Positions 33,928 to 45,295 of a stretch of 64,000 bases of DNA are shown here, piece after piece; within the stretch, counting starts at the first letter, position 1; every line of letters starts with the position of its first letter. Source of the DNA: Anthopleura xanthogrammica (lineage: Eukaryota; Cnidaria; Anthozoa; Actiniaria; Actiniidae); contig OZ025207.1 of NCBI GenBank assembly GCA_964019055.1, forward strand, positions 15,527,357-15,591,356, in the 5' to 3' direction. The notes beneath the pieces are model-generated. The model made no database searches, had not been told where the DNA came from, and saw only the letters and a list, made by a program, of their open reading frames with translations. Both the position numbers and the translations under genes were made by a program.

Positions 33928-34062
33928 GACACGGCTTAAAAACGTCTGCGCATGCGCAAAATCTTGAGAAACAAAATGGCGGACGCGTTGGAGTTTCCCG
34001 CGCTTGAAAACACCTTTGGCATTGAATTGGTCTTAGCACCTTATTTTGATCGTGATGTCTAA
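33928..34062 (+). promoter_or_regulatory. Housekeeping-type promoter and short start-codon segment
   Basis: A 21-bp element (begins GACACGGCTT, 33,928-33,948) overlaps a perfect NRF1-type palindrome TGCGCATGCGCA (33,947-33,958). It is followed by ACAAAATGGCGGACG, which is both a YY1-like and a strong start-codon context, with ATG at 33,976. The frame runs 28 codons (begins MADALEFPAL) to TAA at 34,060. I recognise no protein; it could be a first coding exon or a short upstream ORF. Confidence 0.45.
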
Positions 34063-34216
34063 TCGGTCTTGGTGAAATGATCTAGAGGGCTTATTGAAAG
34101 TATATGTATTCTTTAGATCTACGTAAAAGTTCTTATCGATTTGAGAATTAAGTTTGTTTTTTGATGACAAAAGTACTGCTCCTGGGAAAAATCCATGTGA
34201 GTAACACTCGTATTTT

Positions 34217-34735
34217 GATCTGTGATAAGGTCAGAACAACTGTGATAAGCTTTTAATTTTGATATTTTGTTCGTTGTTCTCCATTTATCAACATACCAAA
34301 TGAGCTGGTTGTTCTGAGCTTGAGCTGTGAAACGCCAGCTTGCTAAAGTATGAAAATACTTATCGTAAAAGAGGACCTTCGAAAACCACATACCTTGACT
34401 ATTGACGTGAAAGAATCAAAAGTTTATCGACACTTTAAGATATCTGTAAAGCTAAGTTTCTACTTAATTTTGTAGAATATGGCATATCTATTTCGACTAT
34501 CCAGGTTCTTTAGAAGGTCATCGAAAAATCAAACGACGGGATAAATTATTCTGTATTTCGACAACAAAATCACAAATCATCGAAAATACTGACTTAAGTC
34601 CCCTTTGTGTTTTTGAATTTATAAGGTCAGGACAACATATATAAGCTTGAGATTTTAATATATTGCTTATTATTTGCCATTACACAAAATATCAAATGAG
34701 CTCTTTATTCTGAGTTTGAGATCTTGAGTAATTTC
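34217..34735. repeat. Diverged direct duplication, about 405 bp apart
   Basis: ATAAGGTCAGAACAAC...AAGCTTTTAATTTTGATAT...CAAATGAGCTGGTTGTTCTGAG near 34,220-34,325 is matched by ATAAGGTCAGGACAAC...AAGCTTGAGATTTTAATAT...CAAATGAGCTCTTTATTCTGAG near 34,622-34,725. The level of divergence suggests an old duplication. Confidence 0.6.
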
Positions 34736-35123
34736 TGTTTCATTAAGTAAATTTTTCATGGCTGAGATTATCCGATAAAATTCAAGAACTAACGATCATC
34801 AATCCTGCTATTTTCTTGCTAACACACCTGTCCAAAATCCTCCAAAGCGATTCAATATTAAACAATATGATAGCAATTCCTTAATTTAAAATCCGAATAC
34901 AATCAACTGTTATAAAAAGATTACTATAGCTTTAACCTGTTCTGCATCATGTGTTAGAAGCAAGGGTTAATATGATGCCATGAATTTAGAACAATCACAA
35001 ACTAAATCAATAATTTACATACATAGTTAATTCCTTTTTGCATTTTCACTAAAATATTTCATCCTCATACTCATTTAATAGGAGCATTTCAGTTATACAG
35101 TAGGTGTAGTTTCCTTTTCTTAG

Positions 35124-35963
35124 GGAGGGTTTATAATTTATCCAGATGGGGGGGTCATGATTTTTCTGGAGTAATTTCTTTTTTGGTGGTGGTTGTGGGG
35201 GAGGGAAGACCTATGGAAACTTTCCCAAAAATTAGAACAAGGTATAAGGGGGGGGGGGGGGCATCAAAACAATTCAGTTAAAAAGGTTATTTGTTTTCAT
35301 TATCAGTTCTGATACATCACAATTTTTTAAGAACATAGATATTTCTCAGAGAAAACTGAGAAAACTATGTTTGGCAAAAGTATTCGGACTCAGGCAAAGG
35401 TGGGGATAAAAAGGGAATAGAGAAAAAATAGGATAAAAGTATAATCAGGGTGCATGTGTGTCTGTGAAGAGGGGTAATATGAAAAAAAATTGATAAAATC
35501 ATTTTGATGTTGTGAATGCAATAAATGTGAAGATAAAATATGGTAGCGGGAGAGTGATGAAGGGGGAGGAAGGGTGCATGGTATGTGGGCAGAAGCATTT
35601 GGTCGTGCTAGACGTATAAAATAGTAATGGTATAATGTAGATTGATACCAATGGTGCAATAAATAGTACTTAGTAGATTTTTTTGAAAATAAAATTTATC
35701 ATTTATCATGATACAAAAGTCTAATGCAAAATGTTGAGACTCAAAAAATGCTTGAATCAGCCATTTTAGACTGCATGAGGTTTAGTTAAACAGGATAGTG
35801 GGAAGAGGGGGGTCATGGTACTTCACCATGGTTTCAGAATATCTCATGAGGGGGGGGGGGGGGCAGAAAAAATTCACTTATGACATCAGGGGGGCTTCCA
35901 AAAAACATAAGGGAAAAACATTAAAATTGTCATAGCCCCCCATCTACATAAATTATGAATCCC
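35124..35963. mobile_element. Inverted-repeat element, about 0.84 kb, with G-tracts
   Basis: The left end GGGAGGGTTTATAATTTATC then CAGATGGGGGGG (35,124-35,156) is matched in reverse complement by CCCCCCATCTACATAAATTA then TGAATCCC (about 35,935-35,963). The interior holds two 14-G tracts (35,248-35,261 and 35,850-35,863) and no credible ORF. I interpret it as a non-autonomous DNA transposon. Confidence 0.5.
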
Positions 35964-37243
35964 GGCCCAACCCCTTCAGCCTGTTGTGAAAAGAGTATAT
36001 CAGTGTATGTCACTCTCTTTTTCTCTATTTATTCCATATAATATCATTGTTCTGATAGAAATATAATGAATGAAACACAGTTGCCTGACCTCTGTAGTTT
36101 ATCAATAAACTATTCCAAAAGAGCTTTCAACAATTTTTTAGTTCCAAAAAAAAGCAGCATTTTCAGTATTAGAAACTGAAAAGATTTAAAAAAAGGAATT
36201 AATGACTAATTATTCTATTTCCAGAAAGGCAAACGCAGTGTTACAATATTTATGCTTTCAACAAAAGTGTGACCAGGATAAGTTTACAACTATCTTATCA
36301 TCTTATCTACTAAACTAGTGTCGGTATCAAATGAGGTATACTCATAAAGCAATATAAAGGATATATACTATCATAAATGGGTTGTTTCAAGTAAAACTTA
36401 CATGAACTGAACCCCTTCTAAGGCTTCATGCATCATAAGGGACTTACAGTATATTCCTTTAATACATTTATAAATTTTTTGTAGATTGGTAGATGGAAAA
36501 ATCTATCTACTTTGGGTCTAAACTTCCATAACATGGGCTTTCTACTGTGTGTATCTGTGTGTCAAAATAATGAAGGATATATTATTCATGAGCTATTCAC
36601 AGAAATGAGGAAAACTAAGACTTTTCTATTTTTAATGTTTTTTCTAGTACTTATCTAGGGGAGTATCTGATTATAACAGCTGGCTTTGGACACAATTTTT
36701 GACCTTGACAAGTACTGAATAGAGAAAAAACACTGTATGCAGAGTTGGCATTGACTTAAGTATAAAAACCTTTGTTTTTGAATGATAACCCACAGTTATC
36801 ATATGCTTCAATGCTTCCAGTTCCAGCAGTTCCCACTTTACAAGAGAGATTCTCCCATTTACAGTAGACATAATATCATGAGTTTTTCATTGATATTATA
36901 ATATCAAAATGACATCACAGCAAAATAGCTTCTGTAGCATCATGTTGCTAATCATGAAAAGCCTCTCTTTCCTGCTGCATATTTTTTTCGAAACTTTTCA
37001 TGTCTGCTTTCAAATATGCCTTGAAACTCATTTAAAGCTGGTTGAATAACCAGTGTCCCTATTTTTCCCCCGAGAAACAACCGATAGGAAGAATTATCAA
37101 GGATTCTATCACATGTACACGATATCGAAATTGGAGCAAGTACTGTACCAGAATTTATACAGTACAGCGACTCTGTTGAAAGTATTTTACATAATATTCG
37201 GGGTTTAGCATGCTCATCTCTAGCTTTTATTACGAATTTTAAA
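35964..37243. other. Unannotated AT-rich stretch
   Basis: No supported gene. A 66-codon minus-strand frame at 36,671-36,871 lacks a splice acceptor at its start and any known domain. Confidence 0.35.
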
Positions 37244-37249
37244 ACTTAC

Positions 37250-37441
37250 AGCATCCATGACTATATTTACTTGATTATCTTGACAATCAATAAGCATTTG
37301 AAGTTCAGAATCCCGAAATAGAATTGGAACAAGAAAGCAATAATTGTATTTTTTATCGAAGTATCTGCACTTTGACATCTTGTTTTTGTTCGAATCAGAC
37401 AGAAAACTTGACAATTCACCATTCACATAACATCGTGATGC
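37250..37441 (-). CDS. Possible coding exon, function unknown
   Basis: The minus strand is open from about 37,441 to a consensus donor (GATGCT|GTAAGT, last exon base 37,250). It reads through NGELSSFLSDSNKNKMSKCR and then YFDKKYNYCFLVPILFRDSE. Composition looks more protein-like than neighbouring shadows, and an internal ATG in a fair context (AACAAGATGT) could be the start. Upstream it is blocked by TAA, and I see no good acceptor before it. No partner exon could be assigned downstream on the minus strand. It might equally be a chance frame. Confidence 0.25.
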
Positions 37442-37473
37442 TTATCTGTCTCCTTTTCTTGATCATCTACTAA

Positions 37474-37659
37474 CTATAATCCATCCATATGAGAAAAAAA
37501 CTTCGGTTTTTGGAAGAAAAAGTGCTCGACAATCCTCGACAATAATTCATCCTCGTCCGCCATTTTGTACTGACGCCTGCGATAAATTCAGCGGAAAACC
37601 ACACTGCGCACCCTCAGTTAATATTTACATTAGCCAATCAGACGTTTTTAAGCCGTGTC
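37474..37659 (-). promoter_or_regulatory. Second promoter-like segment, facing the first
   Basis: On the minus strand the same 21-bp element as at 33,928 (here 37,639-37,659) is followed by a CCAAT-type ATTGGCTAAT and then ACAAAATGGCGGACG, with ATG at 37,563. The frame runs 29 codons (begins MADEDELLSR) to TAG at 37,474. The shared element and start region with opposite orientation make the two segments an inverted pair 3.6 kb apart. Confidence 0.45.
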
Positions 37660-38040
37660 GTGTTTGATGGCTTTTATCCCAAGTTTCTTGATTTTCGTTT
37701 ATCAAGTAAAATAAACTTTTATTCTGATTCATTGGATGAATTAAAATTCTGATCATGATGATGATGATTCATCCTGAAAGACAATCAAAGTCTTAATGCA
37801 AGATAATGTAAAATACTGCAGTAATTTGCCTATAACTTTAGAGTTTGACCCTATGTGATGTTTAACTTTAACGTACAATCAGTGACAGGATTTTGACAAT
37901 TTTATTCTGCTTCCTCTTACAGACAACAACTCTGTCATACACAGTTATACCAAGCTGTTGTGCTGCAAAGCTTTGTCAGATGACGTAGCACCATCAAGAT
38001 CCAGTCAATCAGTACTGAAGACAGGAATCATCCACCAAGG

Positions 38041-38860
38041 ATAAGGATATTATGCTACCAAACTGAGTAACATGGTTCATAGTATAAAATTTCAACATAC
38101 CAGATATTTATTAGGAATTTCAAAAAAAAACAAAACATTATTTAGGAATTACCAACTTAGCATTACCTAGGATTTAAAAAAAAATAGAATAGAAATTTCC
38201 TAGGCCTAGGATCAAAGAAAACAAGCTTTATCAAGAGAAACTACATATAGCTTTACCTTGGCCTAGGAGAAAATTCCTTAAGGAAAAAAAAAAAGGATTA
38301 GGAGACTAGAAAAAAATAAATACATACAATTGTTTTGGGCTAGAGGACTGGTAAAATGCAGGAATCAAAATAGCAAAAACATTTGGTCAGGACATACAAA
38401 TCTTGGCTATAAAATTTCATCAACTATTAGGTGTTCTAAATTTGATTTGAAAATTATCTTCACATGCCCTGCTATCAGTGCTTCCATGTTGGCTGCTATT
38501 TTGTAGATAAGATTATTTCGCAAATACTTTTGTAGGAATGTTTCTTTCTTGGTTTACAATTGAACCCATCTTAATTCAAAATTCGTTTCTGCAAACTGCA
38601 ACAGCAGTAAGATTTCAGACAACTTTAATTTATTTAAAAACTAGAACTATTAACTTTTGAAAAGAGATTATCAAATAATAATTATTTAGATTGCTTGCAT
38701 GAAATAATAGCCTAAAGATGATTGAAAATTAATTCAGTCATCTGGAAATGAAGTCGTAGAGACATCAAAACAACAAATACTATAGATAACTTATCTTTAT
38801 ATTTAATAATTATTGAACATGATGAAGAAAATACTTTTGATTACCAGTCCTCTAGCCTGA
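38041..38860. other. Unannotated AT-rich stretch
   Basis: No gene is supported. A-rich runs and an AATAAA (38,315) are present, with several CCTAGG palindromes between 38,160 and 38,270. Confidence 0.4.
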
Positions 38861-38863
38861 CAG

Positions 38864-39139
38864 ATATTAGATATAGGAGAGTGTTTCACTATAATATTTG
38901 AAGATTCAAATTCTTACTCCAAATTATTCGATTTATTATCAAATTACAGATTTTTGCAACTAGTGAAGGGTTCTCAGTAAAAGCCAAATTAAATAATTCA
39001 AAGTAATTTTCTGTTTTACCCAATTTAAAAAAAGTTTTTAATTTCAACCAAATTATCATTGGCTTATTAGTTTAAAATTTTAATTCAAAGTCTACTGAGA
39101 ACCCTTTACTAGGTATAAACACTCTCCTATATCTAATAT
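38864..39139. mobile_element. MITE-like element, about 276 bp, 23-bp terminal repeats
   Basis: ATATTAGATATAGGAGAGTG plus TTT at 38,864-38,886 is exactly matched in reverse complement at 39,117-39,139. A second inner pair (CTAGTGAAGGGTTCTCAGTA against TACTGAGAACCCTTTACTAG) is also inverted. There is no coding capacity. Confidence 0.75.
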
Positions 39140-39185
39140 TATCATTTATTATCTTAACACCAGAAAAATGAAATACACTTCATAC

Positions 39186-39405
39186 CTCCCACGAGGTCCT
39201 ACCAGCACCAAACAGAAGCTGCCCCACGAGGCCAGGAAACCAATAAAGGCGGTACAACATTGCTGCTCTCGGCAGAGTTTAACCTTGAGGCCATGATCAG
39301 ATGACTGCTCTGATGCTGGAGGTTGTCGGTAAGGATACCAGGTGATGGCCCTCTGCAGATTTCATGGAAGTGCGCTGGTGGCATGAATGCCGGTCACTGT
39401 GCAGG
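39186..39405 (+). pseudogene. Coding-like module A (related in reverse to 42.1 kb)
   Basis: This is a locally GC-richer segment. One plus frame begins PRGPTSTKQKLPHEARKP and is interrupted by TGA. After a frame change it continues DCSDAGGC. The minus-strand module at 42,075-42,215 has GPTSTK...and GCSDVEDC at the same relative places, with about 18 identical bases at AGGTCCTACCAGCACCAA. This copy looks broken. The family is unknown to me. Confidence 0.35.
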
Positions 39406-41400
39406 TTAGTGCGAGTAGGAGCAGAGGTAGTCATATCTCACTATTCATGGGTGTGTACAGCAGTGATAACTTTGGGGTGGTGTGCTCAATAGACTTGCAT
39501 CAGACACCATTCAGACTTCCATACAAGTAGATAGTCAATCTGGGAAGACTAGAAGTTGAATCATTTCTAGGTGACCTAATCTTGCGTTCAATGATGTGTT
39601 TGGCTAGACTGATATACAAGGTTCTATCATAGGATTGTAATTTAATAAGTTTTTTCACCAGCAAAATAAGACCTCAGTTTCTTTTAAAAGTTAAAAATAA
39701 AAGTCTGTCATTAAAAACTACACTGTACCATGCAAAAACTAAACTAAAGAAAATGCAAGCAAGAAATACCAAGAGTTCAGCAGCACCAACAAAATGGAAT
39801 TGAAAACTGAACAAACTTTATTAACACCGATACCACAACCCGAGAGTAAGGATTGAAATTTTACAAAAGCAAAAAATATCTCACTAAATTCTAAGATGAA
39901 ACTGAGGTCTTAATAAAACCCTTTGAATACTTGAAAACATGATACTCTGGGCAAAGAAAAATATTTATAAGAATATTCAATTCCAAACTGTGAAATTTAA
40001 TGCAATTCATTCAATGCATAATCAAAGTCAAACACTCAAATTGTTCTAAAATTTGAATTACAGCCTTGTGTGCAAAATTACAAAGGCAAAGAAATTATGA
40101 ATTTATTAAAGAGCAACTACAGTAAATGTATGAATTGACAATGAACTTTTAATACATTTTTTTTGGTTATTTGGAGGTTATGATATTTGTCTAAAGTTCA
40201 AAATCTACAGAAATTTAAATTGAAGTTCTTGCATTCATTTTGGACATATGATCTATGATTGACATAAGTCTATGAAATTCCTATTACAAAATTCAGTTCA
40301 TATACATTTTTCATATTACTGATTGACTAAAGTACAACAAATTCAGCTGTGCAGAATCATGAAATATAATACATCCAAAGTGCAAACAAATAAATCCAAG
40401 CCAAACAAGGCAAATGTGAAATGGAAAATGAATGAATAGAGGACAAGGTGAGCCATCAAAGAATGGCATTCAAACACCATACCTCACAATCAAGAAACAA
40501 TTACACTAGAATGAAATGAAACTATTATTACAAGTAAAACCAAGAGTTGTTTTACTATGAATTATTGTGTCCAAAGCACTTGTATTATATGCACAAGCTG
40601 TCCAAAAACAAAAGTGTCTCAAATACGTTTGATCCAAAATTAACAACTATGGCATACTTCTATGTACTTTTGAATTTGGCATGCATGGTCAATTTTTTAA
40701 CATGTAGTTGCTCACAATTTAATTCAAAATTGCAAAAAAAATCTTGAAATTTATCTTATGATTCATGCATTATGGCCCTTTTACTTCTGCTAAGAAGTTT
40801 TTTGCTGGTGAAAAAACTCATCTTAGGAAATAAGATAAACCTAAAACCCTAAATACCAAACTATAGGACTAGGTATAAGACTAAGGCTATGATAAACAAC
40901 CATCTATAGGTCAGTCCCCTTGAAGTAAGATTGATAGAGTGGGTTTGGTATCAGCTAGAGTAACTTGCGGCAGTTACTTACACATGTTGATTTTGCTTAT
41001 ATCTTCATGTCTTGGTCCAAACAAAATGTGATTGTAAAAAAATCAGGCACTTACCAAATCCACTCTGAAATCATTTCTAAACTAAAGTGTCATAGGAACA
41101 GCTCCCTTAGTAGTGATTTTCTTCAGTAATTATAAGACTAAATCATGCATCGGGCACTTACCAAATCCACTTTCTCAGTAACTTTAAACCTGATTGTTTT
41201 TCATGATGACATCACCATGCAGAGTACCATGCAAACTGTACCCTGTGGTTTCACATTGATTGGCTGGAGAAAGATTATAAAATTGAGAAAAATTAAAAGC
41301 CAGAAAACAAAACAGTCAAGTTTTACTCGGACTTATTATAAAATAAATTTTTGATGTGATGTCATTATGATAAAGTAACATAATAATCCCTATTCCCTAG
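39406..41400. other. Unannotated AT-rich stretch
   Basis: No gene is supported. A short direct repeat, GCACTTACCAAATCCACT, occurs near 41,047 and 41,154. Small frames at 40,547-40,747 and 41,145-41,354 have no domain or splice support. Confidence 0.4.
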
Positions 41401-41410
41401 AGATTGGTTG

Positions 41411-41700
41411 AATAAATTAATACAATCAGACCCAGTCCCTTAGCAGACACTGAATATATTAATATTTAGTTGAATAAATTAGACCCAGTCCCTTAGCAGA
41501 CTCTAAATACATTAGTACTTCATTGAATAAATTATAGACCCAGTCCCTTAGCAGACTCTGAATACATTAGTACTCCATTGAATAAATTATGGACCCAGTC
41601 CCTTAGCAGACTCTGAATACATTAGTACTTCATTGAATAAATTAAAGACCCAGTCCCTTAGCAGGTAGTGAATATATTTTAGACATTAGTCCTCTAGGGA
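41411..41700. repeat. Minisatellite, 5 copies of about 53-63 bp
   Basis: AATAAATTA...GACCCAGTCCCTTAGCAG...ACTCTGAATACATTAGTACT repeats five times, starting near 41,411, 41,473, 41,526, 41,580 and 41,635. The middle copies are most alike. Confidence 0.85.
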
Positions 41701-42074
41701 AACATAAATTAATTGTTCAAGGGTGAGAGTCTAGGTTAGCTTTTCATATTAAATTACATGGTGGTAGTTTCCTTTTCGGGATAGACCGGCTCATTTTTCA
41801 CAAGTTTAGTAGCCTAGAAACTTCGTTATTTTAGTCTTCGCAAACCAGGTTGATAATCACATACACTTTATGGAAGTCTGAATACCGCCTGAATAAAGTC
41901 TATTAATCACACCACTCTGAGATATACATCACTGTTGTGCAGTAAAACCTATGGGTATTGGGGTATGGTTATCTTATAAGTCTCCTACTTGCACCAACCC
42001 TCACAGTACAAAGGCTGGCTTTGCCATCGAGGTACTTTCATGAGTCTGTAGGGGGTTTCAGAGTTTGATATCCC

Positions 42075-42215
42075 TATCAACAATCTTCAACATCAGAGCA
42101 GCCACCTGGTTGTGGTTTCATAAGAGGACTCTTGTTGGGACAGTAAGTACTGCCTGGTCCTGGTCTACTGGGGTAGTGAGACTTGGTGCTGGTAGGACCT
42201 TGGGGAGGTATTTTT
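42075..42215 (-). CDS. Coding-like module B, Pro/Gly-rich, function unknown
   Basis: The minus strand is open and proline-rich: it runs PPQGPTSTKSHYPSRPGPG, continues CPNKSPLMKPQPGG, and ends CSDVEDC before TGA. The segment upstream (ATACCTCCCCAAGGTCC) is shared with the 39.2-kb copy, so homology extends a little past the frame. It could be a terminal exon, or part of a repeat family that happens to be open. The neighbouring plus-strand GGGACA|GTAAGTACTG is donor-like and leaves the strand uncertain. Confidence 0.3.
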
Positions 42216-42476
42216 TTTGTAAGTCCAAAAAGGGTGTGGAGAGGGTAAAGATGGAATTCATTAAAAAACACAGGAAAACCACTAAGTCCAAAATCAAACT
42301 TTATTTGACCAAACAACACAACCAACATGCATCGATAACATACAAGACACATGAAAATTTTCTAAGTCCAATTCTTACCGACAACTGAGATCTTCTTTCT
42401 TCTGTAGTAAACAAACTGAAATGAAAGATTTTTGAAAAAATATTCTAAGTGCCTAGTCCCTCCCAATTATCTCATC

Positions 42477-42795
42477 ATCCCCCTCCCCCGAAAAAAGCAA
42501 TCCCCTCCCCCCAATAGCAAGTTTTCCCTCCCCACCCAATGTAAGTCATCCCCTCCCCCCAATAGCAAGTTTTCCCTCCCCACCCAATGTAAGTCATCCC
42601 CTCCCCCCAATAGCAAGTTTTCCCTCCCCCACCCAATGTAAGTTATCCCCTCCCCCCAATAGCATTTTCCCCTCCCCACCCAATGTAAGTTATCCCCTCC
42701 CCCCAATAGCAAGTTTTCCCTCCCCCACCCAATGTAAGTTATCCCCTCCCCCAAATAGCAAGTTTTCCCTCCCCCACCCAATGTAAGTTAGCCCC
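42477..42795. repeat. C-rich minisatellite, 6 copies of about 48 bp
   Basis: AATAGCAAGTTTTCCCTCCC then CACCCAATGTAAGT then CATCCCCTCCCCCC repeats with starts at 42,513, 42,561, 42,609, 42,658, 42,705 and 42,754. Each unit holds several C3-C6 runs on the plus strand and therefore G-runs on the minus strand. Each also carries a GTAAGT and a pyrimidine-rich CCAATAG. The open frames here are low-complexity artefacts. Confidence 0.9.
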
Positions 42796-42799
42796 AGTT

Positions 42800-44035
42800 G
42801 TTATTGACCTAATTCTTCTTAATCATTTTTTCTAAGTCAATTTTTCATGCATACTGTATAATGTGCCTTCGACGTCATGCATTTCCTTTGGAAAGGTAGT
42901 GAGGATGTCAATTTGGATCAACTGACTTGGTTTTAGTAATATTGACAAACTCTGTTGTCACGCTGGTAAAATTTGAATGGTAGAGAACCTGATTCCTGAT
43001 GGTTAAGTCTGGATCACTCAGTTCAATAAAAGTCTCAAGTTCCAAAACATCAGTATGTTTTACCTCTATGGTGTTCAACATCCATAATTTTACCATTTTC
43101 ATCAGGAACCAGGGTTTGGTCAATAACAACTGGGCCTAGTGACTGAGTGTGTGCATGGTTTATATAGTATGGACACCAGACAACCAAGTCTGTAGTGTGT
43201 GTGTGTATGTATGTGTAGTGCATCAGTAAACATGATTGCTATCAAACTATTCATGACAAAATGTCCAAAAAACTTGCAAAGTAAACAAGATTGAAAAATA
43301 CTTCCAAAGCCAAAGGTGATTTCAACAATAATCTTAGCAACTATCTTTTTCTCCTGCTAACCAATTGATATCACTAATTACTGTGGCAAAAATTAATAGA
43401 ACCTCGCTCTCAACATTGAGTAATATTGCATACTTTTCATCAGATGTAATATAATGTAATGGCCTCCTGGTTGGCTCAGTTGGTTGGCTCATTTTCAAAA
43501 GTGATTGATATGAGGTTCTACCGTAGTTGCCTTTGTCATGAATAGTTTGATAGCATGAATACAGTTGTCAAATCTGCTTGAGGCATGCTGGTAATGCTTA
43601 ATATTTTGAAAAACTTTAAAAAAATTTGATGCTCCATTCAGCCATGCTGCCATAGAACTTAGAGCAGAGTAATATGTAGATGCACGAAAAATATAAATTA
43701 AATTCTGGCTTATGATTTCCATAAAAAATAAAAATTGGAGCACGCCTCAAGTAGATTTAACATATTTTTTTAGAACAAAGAGTATGTTTTGTAGAGCAAC
43801 CCTCCCGTCCAAAATTATATAAATTTTATTTCTCATTTTCATCTTGGGGAGAGTTAGGTGGGGGTATTTTGCTTTATTTGACCTATAGATGCACAAAGCA
43901 TGAATAAAGAAGAATAAATGACAGTGTAAACAACAACCTGAACAGGAGTGTGAAAGTTTCATGTGTCAACAAAATGATGTTCATTTGTTAATGCTACTAA
44001 CAACGTTTGATATTATGGCCACTAAATCACAAGAA
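42800..44035. other. Unannotated stretch
   Basis: No supported gene. A (TG)n-rich patch lies near 43,190-43,220. A tRNA-like A-box (TGGCTCAGTTG) occurs near 43,472-43,482, possibly the head of a decayed SINE, but the B-box is poor. Confidence 0.35.
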
Positions 44036-44039
44036 TCAA

Positions 44040-44125
44040 GTTACTGGAACGTGCTGTTGTTCTCAAACACTATCCAGTTGGAAGGTACCACACTAGGATT
44101 TGAACCTAGGCTGTGAGACCCCCTA
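44040..44125 (-). repeat. Possible tRNA-derived SINE fragment
   Basis: On the minus strand GGTTCAAATCC (44,097-44,107) is a perfect Pol III B-box flanked by short complementary arms (CCTAG / CTAG). I could not find a convincing A-box at the right distance, so this is a fragment at best. Confidence 0.35.
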
Positions 44126-44911
44126 ATTTCTTTTCTTATTGGGATCTCATTTTCTATTCCAGTCCTTATCTGGTAAAATGGAACAATTATGCACCAGCAA
44201 TTTGTATAAAACCAATGCTATCAAGATGATTAATTGTGTTGGATAATTAGTGGGATTATAAGACCTTACCTTGAATAAGCTGCATGCTATATATATTTTT
44301 TATCAGTCAATCACTTCGAGGAAACATCATCTACTAAAATTCTTAACAAAAATGTCTTACCTTGGGTATCTTTTATGTTCACAGAAATATAAGTACTTTA
44401 AATGGTCAGAAAAATAGCTCAAAATCTTAACTGTTGAGTGTTTTCTCTTATAAAATCAGCTTGAGATATAGGCAATACTAAGACTAAACATGCCACATCC
44501 TTAATATATTTTTGTCTGGGAAATGCTAATTCGTTTTCTTCAATAGTGTCTTGGTATCATAATCACTTATGCATTCAAGGATGTTTAAAGTCCCCAATGG
44601 ACATACAAAATAGTTCTTTCTAAAACACTTATGTGTTTCAACATTGGCCACCAAGATTGAATTCGAAATTTTTTTAGAAGATATAAACTATATTTAGAAT
44701 ACACTTTTCTTATGAAAACAAATTCTAATAAATAATTATTATCATTCTCTGCACTTATTAGATTAATGTGATATTGCAAAAAAAAATTTGATCGGGTTCA
44801 AGATTCATTTAAGAAATTTTTATGACCAACCTTTGGGGCTGATGCCTCATCATCAGACTTACAAATGTACAAATTGTTAACAGCAAAAAATATACAGTCA
44901 TTTGAAGAAAC
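44126..44911. other. Unannotated stretch
   Basis: No gene is supported. A segment near 44,825-44,870, read on the minus strand as CTGATGATGAGGCATCAGCC, resembles short motifs dispersed in many animal genomes, but I cannot assign it. Confidence 0.3.
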
Positions 44912-45295
44912 GTTGTCGCTGACCAGCTCTGCGACTATTCAACTGAACTGAAACGAAGTATGGGTAGAAATCGCTGAAGTGGCTTAATTATTTACTCTGA
45001 AGTAGTTGTTTTGCTTACTTATTCTAATAAGATAATATAAGCAGCAACCCTTTAAATGTATGTCTTTGGGTTTTGTGAAAGGAAGACAAAAGTTGATATG
45101 AGTAATATTCAGTCAATTGAAAGATGTTCCCAATTTTGAAACTGTTAAGTCATTAATTAAAATACTATTTCGCCAGCGAATTTTCGTACTGTAAGCCCAG
45201 CGCATATTTAATCAGTGAAGAATCCAACAGCTTCAGTAATTTTTACCCATACTACTGTTCGGGCTAGTTGCATAGTCATGGAGCTGGTCGACAAC
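44912..45295. mobile_element. Inverted-repeat element, about 384 bp, arms about 60 bp
   Basis: GTTGTCGCTGACCAGCTC...AGTATGGGTAGAAATCGCTG at the left pairs with the reverse complement of CAGTAATTTTTACCCATACT...GAGCTGGTCGACAAC at the right. The arms are about 60 bp with around 75-80% match by eye. There is no coding capacity; a small frame starting inside its right end is a shadow. Confidence 0.6.

Larger units (their letters stand above)
30560..38320 (+). ncRNA. Candidate spliced non-coding transcript
   Basis: A chain of plus-strand exon-like segments with good splice sites. The first exon ends at 30,634 (AAAG|GTAAGA). Exon 2 is 31,010-31,643 (acceptor TCTTTTCGTATTGCAG, donor CAG|GTATGT). Three homologous exons lie at 32,674-32,754, 33,276-33,352 and 33,700-33,781. 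A possible last exon starts at 37,923 (acceptor TTCCTCTTACAG), with AATAAA at 38,315-38,320. The three homologous exons are 81, 77 and 82 nt and have no common open frame, so I favour a non-coding RNA or UTR exons. The joining of these pieces is inference. Confidence 0.3.

Noticed and set aside
42065..42388. 107-codon plus-strand frame
   Set aside because: It lies opposite the Pro-rich minus frame that has a relative at 39.2 kb. It has no domain and a Lys-rich low-complexity end.
42432..42781. Gly/Trp-rich or Pro/Ser-rich repeat protein
   Set aside because: It is a direct translation of the C-rich minisatellite in whichever frame happens to lack stops.
43465..43520. tRNA gene or SINE head on the plus strand
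   Set aside because: There is an A-box match, but the B-box is poor and no cloverleaf can be drawn.
44820..44870. Fragment of a Penelope-like or other retroelement 3' end
   Set aside because: It is only a short motif reminiscent of dispersed repeats, with no reverse transcriptase or endonuclease sequence nearby.
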